From Alnus glutinosa (Eukaryota; Streptophyta; Magnoliopsida; Fagales; Betulaceae): a DNA stretch of 64,000 nt. The stretch lies in contig NC_084889.1 of assembly GCF_958979055.1 (NCBI RefSeq), positions 12,805,261 through 12,869,260 on the forward strand. Direction: 5' to 3'. Shown here in pieces: positions 45,457-56,906 of the stretch. A program made the position numbers and the translations under genes. Numbering within the stretch: the stretch's first letter is position 1; each line of letters opens with the position of its first letter. Below the pieces are notes generated by a model. That model was not told where the DNA came from, did no database searches, and worked only from the letters and a program-made list of their open reading frames with translations.

Positions 45457-47916
45457 CCAATCAAGTCCCATACTCGTAATGTGGGAATTCTAAGAATTAG
45501 GTGGAGCTTTGTTGAAGATTGGATTTATTTAGGGGTCAAAAGAAAATACTGCTAACACAGCTTCATCCCCGTGACTAGTTTGGCTGTAGAGACGGATACC
45601 TAACCAGGATTACGTGAGATTAATGCAATCAATTGATCATCTTTTAGGCCCCACAAGAATAAATAAATAAATAAAAGAAATTACTTTTTCTTTCGGTGAG
45701 TAAAATAATTATCCAAGTGAAAACCAAGGATTATTTACATGGTGTACGTGCTCACTGCTGTCTGCTCATATAAAAGAGTAGCCAACTCCTACACATTACT
45801 TTCTCTTTTCTTTTGAATTAAAATTAAATTAGTTAATTTCATTTTTCTTTAAAAAAAAGAGAGATAGGACCCTATCAATGGGCGTAGTTGGCGGTGTGGT
45901 GAAGTGGGACCTCCAGCACACTAGTTGGTTGGGCGGAATCTGATGGGCCCCCAACGTCCCCAAACCCAAAGCGTTACCGAACGCACCGCACCTTCCCAGA
46001 TGCCATGCTTTTCATGTGGTGGAGACTCACTACTCACTACTGTTTTTTTCCACTCAATCAAATCATCAATTTTATTTATTTTTATCTAGATAATCATCAA
46101 TTTTATGATTATGTTTCCTTTGTCTTCTAATTTTTGGTTTTTTTTTTTTTTTTTTTTTTTATTAATTTTTTTGGAATATATATATATATATATTAAATCG
46201 AAAACTTATTTTGTATTACTGACTCATCAAGCTCTTCCAAAAGGTGAAAAACTGAAAGGAAAATGGTTACAGGTGGAGAGAATATTTCTTAGAGCGTTGA
46301 GTCGTCCTTTTTTTACTGGAGGTTACCTAACCTCCACCAGATGCAATAACAGTATGATCTCGTAATTCTTTCCGCATTTTTATTTTACAATTATTTCATA
46401 ATGTTCTCTGTATCAATTTCAACTAATCTTTAATCTTTGTTGAAAAAGTAATGTCAATCCCAATCAACTTTTGAACCGGTCTTTGTTAAAACCCAAAAAA
46501 ACAAAAAATCTAAGAATTGACTGAGACTGTCAAGTGAGTATTGTAAGATAAAAAAATTCTATTAATTCACTATTTGAGAGGGTGCATTGAATATGTCCCA
46601 ATGATACTTAAATTCTAATAGACCCACCACCCACTATTATCCAGTTGGGTCAGATCCACATGGGCTCTATCGCTGCATGATCTGATTAATGACTTGTGTT
46701 TCATTTTTTATGCCATGCGTACGTACGACCAGAGGTTCAGCTTATACTAAAAGCAACCTCTCTTCTTTTTTTCTTTTTTTTTTCTTTTTTGTTTTGAAAA
46801 TAGCATAACCAAAATGACAATTCTACTTGGGTGTGATCATAGTAAATATTATCCGCTAAAAATCACTTAAAAGAAGTCTAGACGGTGAAAACTGCAAGCC
46901 CTCTCTCCAGACTAATCGAACCGTGGCTTAGCACCAACTTTACCAAAGAATCTAGCATCATCTAGCCAATGGACAAGCTAGTAGTCCTAGGCGCTTCTCA
47001 TCGCGAAATTCTGACAACCTAGCCTCCATTGAGACGACATTGAATGCCACTAGCCCACACCGTGAGTGGCCGGTTACTAAAAGCACTTTTGCGGGTGCCT
47101 TTCTGATAGCTTAAACAAACAGGCTTTTCTCTTCCTCCTTGTTAGTTGCGTCTAATAGTTGTTCATCACCATTAATCAAAAGCTTCTTTTTTTTCTTTTT
47201 CTGGCCCAGAAAGAATGATAGGCTATCTTTTACACGTATTTGATGTCCCCTTCCAACAAACCCCGCTGACCGTAAGAGGACCCATTTTGTCAAACAGCCC
47301 CTGTTTTTTTCCCCTGATCACCTGCGTTTAACCCCATTAACTTGTAAACTACATTGAGTAGCCTTCAAGCATTCATGAAAAACTCCATCTCTTTCCTTCG
47401 CATAATGATGTCTATGATTATGATGTTTAAGAACCCTTTCCCAATCAGTTTTGACACGTCTCTCATGAACTCTTAGACTTTACTACCATAACTACAACGT
47501 TGAAAGCAACAGCTGAGAGAACGTAACAACTCATAAATTGGCAGAAGGAAAAAAATAATGGAGGCTTTATGGCCATTCTCCATAGATATAGTTTATTCTT
47601 GTTTGTTTATCTCAAAAGGCTTGAGTAATATCTTTTGCCATATCATAGGTATTGGAGTACTTTTCTACCGACGGGTCGATTGCTATAGAAATTTGGGGAG
47701 GCATCTAGAGATGCTCATACCCGACAGCTAGCCTCATATCCGAATATACACTTGCTCATGTACAATGCTCTGTAGTTGACACCTTCCATTGCATGCAAAC
47801 TCACTCAATTGCCTGCTCACGCCATACAGCCTTTTTCGATATTTTTGAGAGGGGGATCTCCACGTCAGTAACAAATTACTGGCCGGCGAGAGTCACTAAA
47901 ACCCTAGAGAGCAATG
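45457..47916. other. Intergenic, no gene seen
   Basis: Contains a long T-run (46139-46160) and (TA)n (46177-46192). 46850-47110 is GC-richer but has no supported frame. Nothing else is assignable. Confidence 0.4.
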
Positions 47917-47921
47917 GTCAG

Positions 47922-48463
47922 TGTAACGACCCACCCCCAATGACACAATATTGTTCGCTTTTGGCTTTCCAAACCAGACTTCCCAAGAGGTCACCCTTCC
48001 TGGAATTGCTCTCGCAGAAGCTTGCTTAACTACGGAGTTCTGATAGGTTCATAACCATCACGGCTTTAAAATGTGTTGTGTCATAAAATGTGCTTTTATA
48101 CATATAAGCACATCCTCATTCTCAGGCGATGTGTGACGTCACAATCACCCCCTCTTTGGACCCAGCGTCCCTGCTGGCGTCCCTCATTAAGCTTGTGCAC
48201 GCTCCCACCATCTCAAGCTGGGCAATGGCTTTGATACCATTTGTAACGACCAACCATCAATGACACAATATTGTCCGTTTTTGGCTCCCTAAACCAGACT
48301 TCCCAGGAGGTCACCCATCCTAGAATTGCTCTCGCAGAAGCACGCTTAACTGTCGAGTTCTGATAGGTTCATAACCATCACGACTTTAAAACGCGTTGTG
48401 TCATAAATTGTGCATTTATACATATAAGCACATCCTCATTTCCAGGCAATGTGGGACGTCACA
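47922..48463 (-). mobile_element. Cassandra TRIM retrotransposon, complete, minus strand
   Basis: Two 222-bp LTRs (47922-48143 and 48242-48463), each TGTAACGACC..GACGTCACA, flank a 98-bp interior. Both sides carry a perfect 5-bp target duplication GTCAG (47917-47921 and 48464-48468). The interior has the complement of a primer site (GGCTTTGATACCA, 48227-48239) next to the right LTR and a pyrimidine tract (ATCACCCCCTCTTTGG, from 48144) next to the left LTR. Each LTR contains a 5S rRNA-like segment on the minus strand (GTTAAGCGTGCTT..GCGAGAGC..AGGATGGGTGACCTCC). This layout is diagnostic of Cassandra. It has no coding capacity, so mobilisation would need proteins in trans. Confidence 0.95.
48297..48368 (-). 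repeat. 5S rRNA-like segment in the Cassandra 5' LTR
   Basis: The minus strand reads CCTATCAGAACTC..AGTTAAGCGTGCTTC..GCGAGAGC..TAGGATGGGTGACCTCC, matching the internal-promoter half of plant 5S rRNA. The second copy (47977-48047) is more diverged: GGGTGACC is altered to GGGTGACCTCTT, and CTTGCTTAAC replaces CGCTTAAC. In Cassandra this region retains pol III box-like elements. Confidence 0.85.
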
Positions 48464-48890
48464 GTCAGAGCAACATACCTATAAAATGAGGGATTGCCTT
48501 ATATAAATACAAAATTGTACGTCGGAGTGCCTCCCGATCCTTCGTGATCGGGGACTTTCTGACAACTTCTCCCTTATTTTACAGGAAGAACTTGACCGTC
48601 CGCAAATCTATTTCAGCATGTATAATTTATTTTGGCCAAGGAAAAATAAGGAACCTACATGTATATAAATTTCTCAAAACATGAAAATGGAGTATCTTCA
48701 ATTAACAACCATATCTTAGGTGAAACGAATAATAGAATTTAAAGTAAGAAAGAGGACCTACTTTTTTCAGCATTAGGTATAGAGTATAATTTAAGTCATC
48801 CCTTTTGGAAGGAGTTGCTATCAAAATTATTCATGCCAGTAATGAGCTGATTAAGTGGACCAAACTTTATAACACCAACCCTTTTCACTA

Positions 48891-48910
48891 TTTTATATAT
48901 ATATATATAC
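48891..48910 (+). promoter_or_regulatory. TATA-rich promoter element of the uclacyanin gene
   Basis: TTTATATATATATATATAC lies about 80-95 bp upstream of the start codon at 48988. No other clear TATA element is nearby. Confidence 0.45.
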
Positions 48911-48987
48911 ATATATATGGAATCATCCCATTCCTCAACTAGCTACCACCCCAGAAGCCTCATTCTCTGCTCAAATATTCCTAAAAA

Positions 48988-50133
48988 ATGGGCTCCAATG
49001 CCCCGATTGTCTGTGTGGTAGTGTTCTTGTGTATGATCGTGCCAAGCTTGGCCACTGTTTACACCGTCGGAGACTCCAGCGGTTGGGCAATTGGTACTGA
49101 TTATAGCACCTGGACTAGCGGCAAGACCTTTGCAGTTGGCGATAGCTTGGGTAAGTTTCATATTCATGATCCGTATGGGGTTTGTGATTTCAAAACATGC
49201 AATTATAAAATGTGTGATTTGAACGCAATTAAGCGTTTAATAAAATCACAGTTTAACATTTAAAATCGTGCATTTTTAAAAAAAACGCACATATAGCCTG
49301 CGATTTGAAAACATAGAAAAATCTGCGTTTTCAAATTTCAAATTTTTTAGAAACGCACTCGCAAACGATATATTTAATACGATTTGGTTTACAATCACAC
49401 TTTTGGCATACGAAATCACAGTGCTATACAAACGCACTCTTAGAGTTTATTTAGGATAGCAATTTTAAAATGTAAAATTTGAAAACGCGATTTTTAAAAT
49501 AAGTTAAACGTTTGACAAAAGTACAGTTTAACCTTTAGAATCATGCGTTTTTAAAAACGCACCACTTATTAAACGATCAATTTTTTATGATCTAGTTTAA
49601 AATCATACTTGTTATCAGCAAAATCGCAATACCAAGCGCACGGTCTCAACCTTAAAAAAATAAAAATAAATAAATAAATGTGAATTTCCAAAATTACCCG
49701 GGGTACTATTGATTAAAGCTTGCATCTTTCCCCTTTCTTTACAGTGTTCAAATATTCAGCTGGACACACCGTGGAAGAAGTGAGCGGAAGCGACTACAAC
49801 AGCTGCACGTTGGGTAATTCCCTCAGCACGGATAGCAGTGGCTCCACCACCATCTCTCTGAAAACTGCCGGGTCTCACTACTTCGTTTGCGGCATCGTCG
49901 GCCATTGCGGGAGTGGCATGAAGGTTGCTGTGACTGTCGGCAAAGCATCAGCCGCAGCCCCCGCAGCCCCGTCCGGAACGCCCTCATCAGGAACGCCCTC
50001 ATCATCAGGAGGTAATACAACAGTTACCACACCCACAACCACCACCTCAACTGATTCATCTTCGGGGACTAGTCTCTCTCCAATTATGGTGGCCGTGTCG
50101 GTTGTTGTTACTTGGTTTGCTTTTTCTATGTAG
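48988..50133 (+). CDS. Uclacyanin-type phytocyanin (blue copper protein), GPI-anchored
   Basis: Two exons, 48988-49150 and 49745-50133, giving 183 aa. Signal peptide about 1-22 ([16 protein letters not shown]). Plastocyanin-like domain about 23-123, with copper ligands H62 (AGHTVEEV), C103 (FVCG), H108 (GHC) and M113 (GSGMK). The axial Met places it with uclacyanins rather than stellacyanins (Gln). C75 and C109 likely form the disulfide. A Ser/Thr/Pro-rich linker ([20 protein letters not shown]) and a hydrophobic tail ([20 protein letters not shown]) indicate a glycosylated, GPI-anchored extracellular protein. The intron position after GDSL is typical of the family. The intron carries MITE-like insertions. 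Confidence 0.93.
49446..49641. mobile_element. MITE-like insertion in the uclacyanin intron
   Basis: The left TTAGGATAGCAATTTTAAAAT and the inverse of GCAAAATCGCAATACCAAGCG pair imperfectly, with CGATTTTTAAAA / AAAACGCA words inside. The 49170-49445 part of the intron has similar ACGCAA-TT-AAAATCGC words and may be a second, older copy. Confidence 0.5.
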
Positions 50134-50739
50134 TTTTTAGACAATCTAGCTAGCCAGGTTGGAGGCAGTGCTCTCTCTTTCTTTGTTTCCGTTTGTATTG
50201 AGATTTTTATTGTTATCTGAATAGTTTTATTTACACAATTCCGAAGACTGCATGATCAGAGTGTTGGATATGTCCGACTATGATGCATCATTGAGCTTCA
50301 TGCATGTCCCTCGAACGAGAGAGTGATATATATAGACCAGATATATATATATACTGCACAAATAATTGATGAATTTTTTTTTTTTTTGCTGAGCAAAAGG
50401 GAAAATTAGTTAGTAAAGGGGAATGGTCGCTTGGAATATGAAAGGGGCTTAAGCTGGTATAAGCATGCAGGGCAAATTTGTTACGTTCTAATATCAATTA
50501 AGATGGAATAGTTTGAATAAGGGAAAAAAAATTATAAAATATTAAGATTTTTTCTTTTTTCTTTTTTAGTAAGTACATAAAAGATGAACTACAACCATGA
50601 ACAACAACAAAGGGCAAGACAACCCTACAATAAGCTCCAAAACAACCCGATCGAGTCAACAGAAATTAAAAATGAATGACAAGGCAATATGGATTCTTGA
50701 TACGAACACCAATGAAAATTACTGTCATTTAAGGCGGTT
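50134..50739. other. 3' flank of uclacyanin, no gene seen
   Basis: Probable 3' UTR to about 50330, then AT-rich spacer. Confidence 0.45.
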
Positions 50740-51648
50740 AGACTAGGATGGTGCAAAAACCCAGGGGCCCGCCCCCACCCGCATCCCCTACCTCGCCCAA
50801 GCCTCGTCTAAGCCAGTTTTCAGAGTTTTTTTTGCAGGTGCGAGTTGAAATATGGTATACCCATGCGTGGCGAGGCGGGTTGCAGGTTGGGGTTTTAAAA
50901 AAACTCGAGGACCCGCCCCGCTCCACAAGAAAAAAAGAAAGAAAAGAAAACCTAAGTTTTAGAAGTTCTAGACTCTTCGTTTTTTTTTTTTCTAACCTAG
51001 CGCCGCACGAAGGTCTAGGACTCTTCATTTTTCTCTTTTCTCTTCAATTCAGCCTCCCCTTCTCCTTGTTCTTCACCCCGCCGCCGCTCTTCATCTTCTT
51101 CACCCTCCTCCATCAAACCCCTAACCTTCGGTTAGTGATCTTTGAAACCATGAGTCAGCCGAGAGGCACAACGGCAATCTGAGCAGAAATGGTTGTGATT
51201 GTGAGCGGCTCCATTCGGTACTAAAAGAACTAGTTGAGGAAGGAGAGGAGGATGCACGAGAAGGCTCCCAACACCCACGTTCGAAAGGTGAGGACCGGAA
51301 GAGATGGGTCGTCTGTTGTCGGAACAATGAGAGCAACTTGTTGGACGGGTGAGTTCTCCTCTGTTTCTTCCTCTTCTTTTTCAGTTTTTCTTTTTAATTT
51401 CTTCAATTGTGTTTGGTTGCTGAGAATCTGAAATGACTTAGAAATAGAAAAGAAATCCAGAGGGTTTCACACAAAAAACCTGCCCTGCCCTGCCCCGCCC
51501 TGCCCTGCCCAACCAGCACCCCTCGCCCCACATGGATGTACCTGGTTTTATGCGGTTCACGGGTGAGAATTTCTCAACTCGTAGGGTTGCGGGGTGGGGA
51601 CAAAAAGGACAAAAATCTGCCCCGCCCCACCCCTAGGTTGGACAATGT
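50740..51648. mobile_element. Non-autonomous GC-ended TIR element
   Basis: The left CTAGGATGGTGCAAAAACCC and the inverse of the right end (CTAGGGGTGGGGCGGGGC..TTTTTGTCC) are similar. CCCGCC-rich subterminal repeats lie at both ends (50760-50930 and 51480-51630). The interior is CT/GA-rich and may hold a decayed gene leader. It resembles the element at 15281-16195 in size and end style. A 144-aa frame inside is an artefact of low complexity. Confidence 0.5.
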
Positions 51649-54600
51649 GTACTAGGGATGGCACAACCAAGAGGCACGAGAATAGTCACAAACCTCAAAA
51701 GGTCTCATAACCCTTCCTGAACCGCCACAAAGAAACAGATGCAATAGCGCATTAGAAAGAGAAATACAGTAGCAAAGAAGGCACTAATGAAGGTCGAATC
51801 AAAGTCACCGGCGAGACACCAACACGAAGTCCAAAGAACATCATAAAATGATATGCAATTAGATTGAGAGAGCACCATAAATGGTGGCGTGGACACCAAA
51901 AGCCCCAAAACTGCAATAAAGCAACAAAAGCACTGCAATAATAAACCCGAAACACGGCAACTTCAGTGTAGGAAGTAGTGGGGACGCACAAGCACGTAAG
52001 AGCCAAGTGGGGACGCTTGAGGGTCAGGTAGAGGCGCGAGGGTGGGCTGAACTGAAAGAGGATGACAGATCTAGCTTAGAAAAAAAAATAGACCTAAAAA
52101 CCAAGTCAATATCAAGAGCAACAATGACCGAGAGCGGAGCAGTGGAAGAGATGAGCAGTGCGGTAGATTGAGAAGGCGATCGACATGGCAATTGTGGAAA
52201 GGATGAGACTGGGATTTTAGGAAGAATGGAATAATCCATTTAGATAGCTCACTAAAGGCCATGAATAAAGCCTTATAAGATCGATGTGGGAAATTCTAGA
52301 GAGAACTCTACAAGAAAATGAGAGTTTCGCTCTTTTAGTATAGAGAAACCCGTTGGTGTACGTGGGCTTAATGTGGAAGGGAGGAGGGAAAAATCAGAGG
52401 GTTGTCCCTCTTCCTCAAGCACAATTGGCTGGCTTAGATGGCAAGACGTACGAGAGAAAAAATACTTAATTTCTTAGAGAGCAAGTCGGTTCTCTCAGTT
52501 TCTAACTTTTTAATATTAAGAAGTTTGGGTACCCAGATGGAGGATCCACAGCTATTATGTGAAAGTCCATGACGTAGTACGGGGATAATTTTCCTACAAA
52601 TAGATCAAGAACATGAATATTATTGAATTATAAAATAACACTAAATCTTAAAAATATAAAATTAAATACTAATTAATTAATTAATAAAACTAAAAGACCC
52701 GATTGTTTATTTTTCATCATGCAGCCCATGTAAGATTCAGTTGTCGAAATAAATTTTGAGATGTTCGGTCACTTACTCGGACAGCTGGGTCTCACATGAA
52801 CCCTCTCACAATTGTTACCCAAATTGCTAGCAATTCAGACAGCTAATTGTTGTGGATTACCTGCCCCTTCAAATATTAGTACCTTCCCATTAAGTTTATT
52901 AAATTGATTACTCACAATCTCATATCATTAACCCTATTCAATGTCGCAATTACCATATATGAATTCAAACTCCCACAAAGGTAGGCTTGCTGGCTTGAAA
53001 TCCTTTCTTACCCCATTTCAATCTGCTACTTCTCCTACCCCGTCCTTCATCCAGTAGAAAGACGCCATTTGGGCTCAAACTACTTTCTCTTTCCGGGAGT
53101 CTTTTAACCTGGCTTAGAGGATTGTATATTTCTCTGGCTGATATATTTCTCTCTTTCCTCTTTTTCTGTCTTTTCATGTTTTTAATCTCAATGTGATCTC
53201 CCAGCGTAAAACTCTAATTATTATTATTTTTTTATATTTGGCCTTAATTTTCAATTTAATACTAGGTTTTACAAAGATTTTATATTTAAGACTTTTAAAA
53301 GCATCCCCAGCATACTAGTCAAATGCCTCAAAATAATTAAATTTGACTACTATCAAACTTTCACATGAGGTAAAGTGGTTATTTTCCTTATAGAATGAAT
53401 AATGAATGGGCTCTATATAGCATATTCACTATTCATTCTATAACTAATAAAATATTGAAAAAAGTTAAAACTAAAACAATATGATATTCATTCGTCCCGT
53501 TATCTCTCCCACCTACTTTTTCATTATAAAAGCGTGCATAATTATGGAGAACATGATTATTGAATACGAACGAAATACTAACGATGATAATGACATTGAA
53601 TATGAACAAATCGATGAAACTCTCTAATCTCTATGAACAAATTTCTCATGAGCATACCCCCTGAATTTCTGAAATTCATTGAAATACATGTAAACGTTAG
53701 AGACAGTCAAACTCATTCTCACCTGCAATTTGACCTTATAAAGCACATGTGTCAATTGCATGGTCAATCTTAAGAATTATTAGTCTTATTGTATGTTTCT
53801 AGTTGCTATGTTTTCCTTTTTGCATTGTTTTTTTTTTTTGCTTTCATAAATTATGTAATTTTGCTAGAATTTTGTACGTGTACAACATTCGTACGGTGTA
53901 GCTCAAAGAATGTGTGAAAATTCAATATTTTCTCTTTCATTAAACGTTGACAAAAATATAACTAAAAAAGAATGAAAAATAATATTTAAATGCAAGTAAA
54001 TAGTAGAATAGAAAATATGTTTGAAGAAAAAAAAAAAAAAAAGTTGTACTTTTTCGGTAGCTACTTTGGCTATTATTGATGGAGAACTATGATTACGTCA
54101 TTCTCATTAAAAATAAAAAAAATAAAAAAAGAAATTCAGAATTTATGTAATCTAAAATAAATAATCCTGAAATAAAGATTTTACTTTAGTTTTCAATGAA
54201 TTTTCCCTTTAACCCAAAAAAGAATGTAAGAGGAAGAGTGCCGAATGAAACAATGGTTGAAGTAAACATGTTGAGATTGGGTTTCATAAAAATAAATAAA
54301 TAAATGAAAATAATGGAGAAATACAAGAAACCCGTGACTTAGTAAGTAAGAGTTAATGCATCACTGAAAATGGCGTGTTTGTTTCCTAGTAAAATCTGCC
54401 TCAAATTTAACATTTGTCCAACGGTGAGGCTGAGGCAGGGGACCATCGATCAGCAACCTTCATCCCTTGCCACACCTTCAACACTTTGCTGTGTGTCCTG
54501 ACACGAAGCTGAGAAATGCCACGCATCCCAAAATACTGATATCCATGGCACCGCAGCTTGAGGCCTGCATCCCGTGTGCCCAGGATCGATGTGCCCCCCC

Positions 54601-55624
54601 AAGCCTTGCCCATAATTCCTCTACTCTGTTCTCTCCCCATGCCTAACACGATAAAATTCCCATTTAACTTTATCAGGCCGGCACCTCTTAACGATCGTGC
54701 ATATCAAGAAATAGTCCAAATAACTTTTATTTTATCTACTCATTTTTCTCTAATGAATCTACCCCATCTGCTAACCATTTTACACATGTTCCAGCCAACG
54801 CTTGTTCCCAAGCTTGCAGGTGTGTTAAATAGTGTTGATCATCTCCGGTGGAGAGAGAGATTGAGTAGGGCGGGAGGGGGCTAGGAGAGAAAGAAGGGCT
54901 AGAGGGAGGGAGAGAGAATGGAGAGAAAAATAAGATGGAGAAAATTCATATTATATGAGTAGAAGTTGCTGCACTAAAGTTTCAAATTGGATGATAACCC
55001 TTTATTTTGAAGGGTTTTTGAAGAGATAAAATGGTTCATAATAGCCATATAACTACTACTAACTATATAAAAGCTTTACTTGAAATGCTCTAATAAGATT
55101 CAAGTATGTATGTCACACCGTCACAAGTCTTCTCTCTTTCTTATGGCTGACACCATCCGTCGCTAATTCGATACAAATCCATAACAAAATTAACAGATTA
55201 CCACTAAAGAGTCTGATATTCTTAATTAAATATATCAAGTTAAGATTGACCTAAATAATTTTATATTCACGTCTTAACACAACCCAACCTCAAACGCGCA
55301 ATATAATGACAGGCAATTTTTGACACATAATCTTACATTTGTGTCTCAACACGATTCAAACCTTACATGCAAACACAAATTGATACCCCGACCGGGTAGT
55401 CTTAAGCTAAATTTGATCATTAATTAGATAATCTAAAGGGGGGTTATTACCCATCCACCAAAAAAACAAAAAACAAAAAAATAAACCCTCTTTAAAGACG
55501 AAAGACCTAGCCAACCGACTCAACTCAATGAGTAAAGCATAATAGTATAAATACAAAAGAATAAAAAAATAAATACTTTCCAACTTTTCTTTGGCTAAAA
55601 AGACTAAAGCTAAGGTATTCATTC

Positions 55625-55658
<34 letters not shown>

Positions 55659-56342
55659 CTGTCGCAAAGCACATGGGTGCGTAACAGGGAGGTCCGATAA
55701 CAGCTGTGACCACGTGACACGTGTAAAGAAATCTCCACTTTTCTCCACCAACAACAAAAACCAACCAATTAACAGAGAACAACAAAAACCAACCAAACCA
55801 CCATTTACTTGATTTCTGAAAAAAAAAAAAAAAAACACCGACCCATGCTTTCCAGCTGTCCTCGGCCAGCTTTACTCTAATCGGTAGCAAAATGACAAAA
55901 ACAACCCCTTCACCACAAGCTCTACCTAGTGTCTACTCTCTCTTTCATGGAGACTACACACTTCTCTCAACCACTGTAATCACTATCAAAATGTCTTCAA
56001 CTGACATGGCGGGGGAACAGGAACACGGAACACAGAACAAAACAGGGATCAAAAATATAGAACAGAAACTGAAGCCAAAACTCTAAGAAAAGAATCCATA
56101 ACAAAGCATACACAATAATCTGCATAATAATAATAAACTCAATCCAATCAAGAGCACAGACCCAAATAATATTCATCATCCAACGCTATCACCACCAGCA
56201 AACCCAAATAAATAAATTTAAAAAAGAAAAAAAAAAAACAAACGAACTCCATTAAAAATAAAAATAAAACTAGTACTAGAATAAAACCCTAGTGAATCTG
56301 GGACAATGGAGGCCAACGAGAGAAACATAACTCCGATGGGAT
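51649..56342. other. Long gene-poor stretch
   Basis: 51650-52560 holds GGGATGGCACAACC and GAGAGAACTCTA-type words of decayed repeats. 53290-54070 has AGCATCCCCAGCA and ATTCACTATTCATTC words like the element at 35721-36596. A (CT)n run lies at 55624-55656. No frame has domain support. Confidence 0.45.
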
Positions 56343-56798
56343 CTACAGCAACAAAGCCGCGGCCAAGATCACTGACGCTACGGATCCGGTGGCGGCGACT
56401 CTGTTCAACGCTGCGTCATTGGCAGGACTGGTTGGAGACTCACCCGGCGGCGAGCCGATCGAGGGCGTGGTACCCGAGCCAGACGGAGCGTTCGACGGAG
56501 GGGAAGACGAGGGAGGAGATGGAGGCGAGCTGGCGGGGGCACCGGCCGGAGGCGTGGTGCTGGTCGGCACGGGAGCCGATAATGGTGGAGACACGGTGGG
56601 GGAATGCGTCGGGGACGAGGTCTGAGTCGGAGGAGGAGCAGCCGTCGGTGTAGAAGCCGGAGGAGGAGTAGCCGTCGGCGTAAAAGCCGGTGGAGACTTT
56701 TTCGGTGAAGCGGCTGGCGCGGTTCCCGGAGCCTGAGCTAAAGCGGAGCCAGCCACCAAAGCGACAAGCATCAAACCCACAAAACTGGAGTAAGCCAT
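56343..56798 (-). CDS. Classical arabinogalactan protein, GPI-anchored
   Basis: Single exon, 151 aa. Signal peptide 1-21 (MAYSSFVGLMLVALVAGSALA) followed by QAPGTAPA. The mature part (~22-125) is dominated by P, A, S and T in AP, SP and TP pairs (TPTATPPPASTP, SPTVSPPLSAP), the substrate pattern for prolyl hydroxylation and arabinogalactan attachment. The C-terminus NDAALNRVAATGSVASVILAAALLL is a GPI-anchor signal. Expected location is the outer plasma membrane or cell wall. The reverse strand is also open because of the skewed composition and is not a gene. A TTATAAA element lies about 100 bp upstream. Confidence 0.92.
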   Translation of the reverse strand: MAYSSFVGLMLVALVAGSALAQAPGTAPAASPKKSPPAFTPTATPPPASTPTAAPPPTQTSSPTHSPTVSPPLSAPVPTSTTPPAGAPASSPPSPPSSSPPSNAPSGSGTTPSIGSPPGESPTSPANDAALNRVAATGSVASVILAAALLL

Positions 56799-56899
56799 TG
56801 TCGTCGTCGTCGCCGCCTACTCTGAGAAACAAAGGAAGCGAGTTGTAGATGGAGAAACCAAAAAAGGCAGTGAGAGAGACAGAGAGAGGAGGGGAAGGG

Positions 56900-56906
56900 T
56901 TTATAA
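56900..56906 (-). promoter_or_regulatory. TATA box of the AGP gene
   Basis: TTATAAA on the minus strand, 102 bp before the ATG, followed by a CT-rich leader (CCTCTCTCTGTCTCTCTCACT). Confidence 0.6.

Noticed and set aside
47977..48368. Two 5S rRNA-like stretches as possible 5S rRNA genes
   Set aside because: They lie inside paired LTRs, are incomplete at both ends and carry substitutions and indels. The Cassandra LTR explains them.
50748..51182. 144-aa Pro/Phe-rich open frame
   Set aside because: It is within the GC-ended element, spans CT-rich low-complexity sequence, and has no supporting motif.
55525..55890. 121-aa minus-strand frame with (RE)n
   Set aside because: It is produced by the (CT)n microsatellite and poly-A, with no domain or promoter.
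56306..56653. Plus-strand open frames antisense to the AGP gene
   Set aside because: They arise from the biased Pro/Ala/Ser codons on the other strand. There is no signal peptide or domain, and the minus-strand frame explains the composition.
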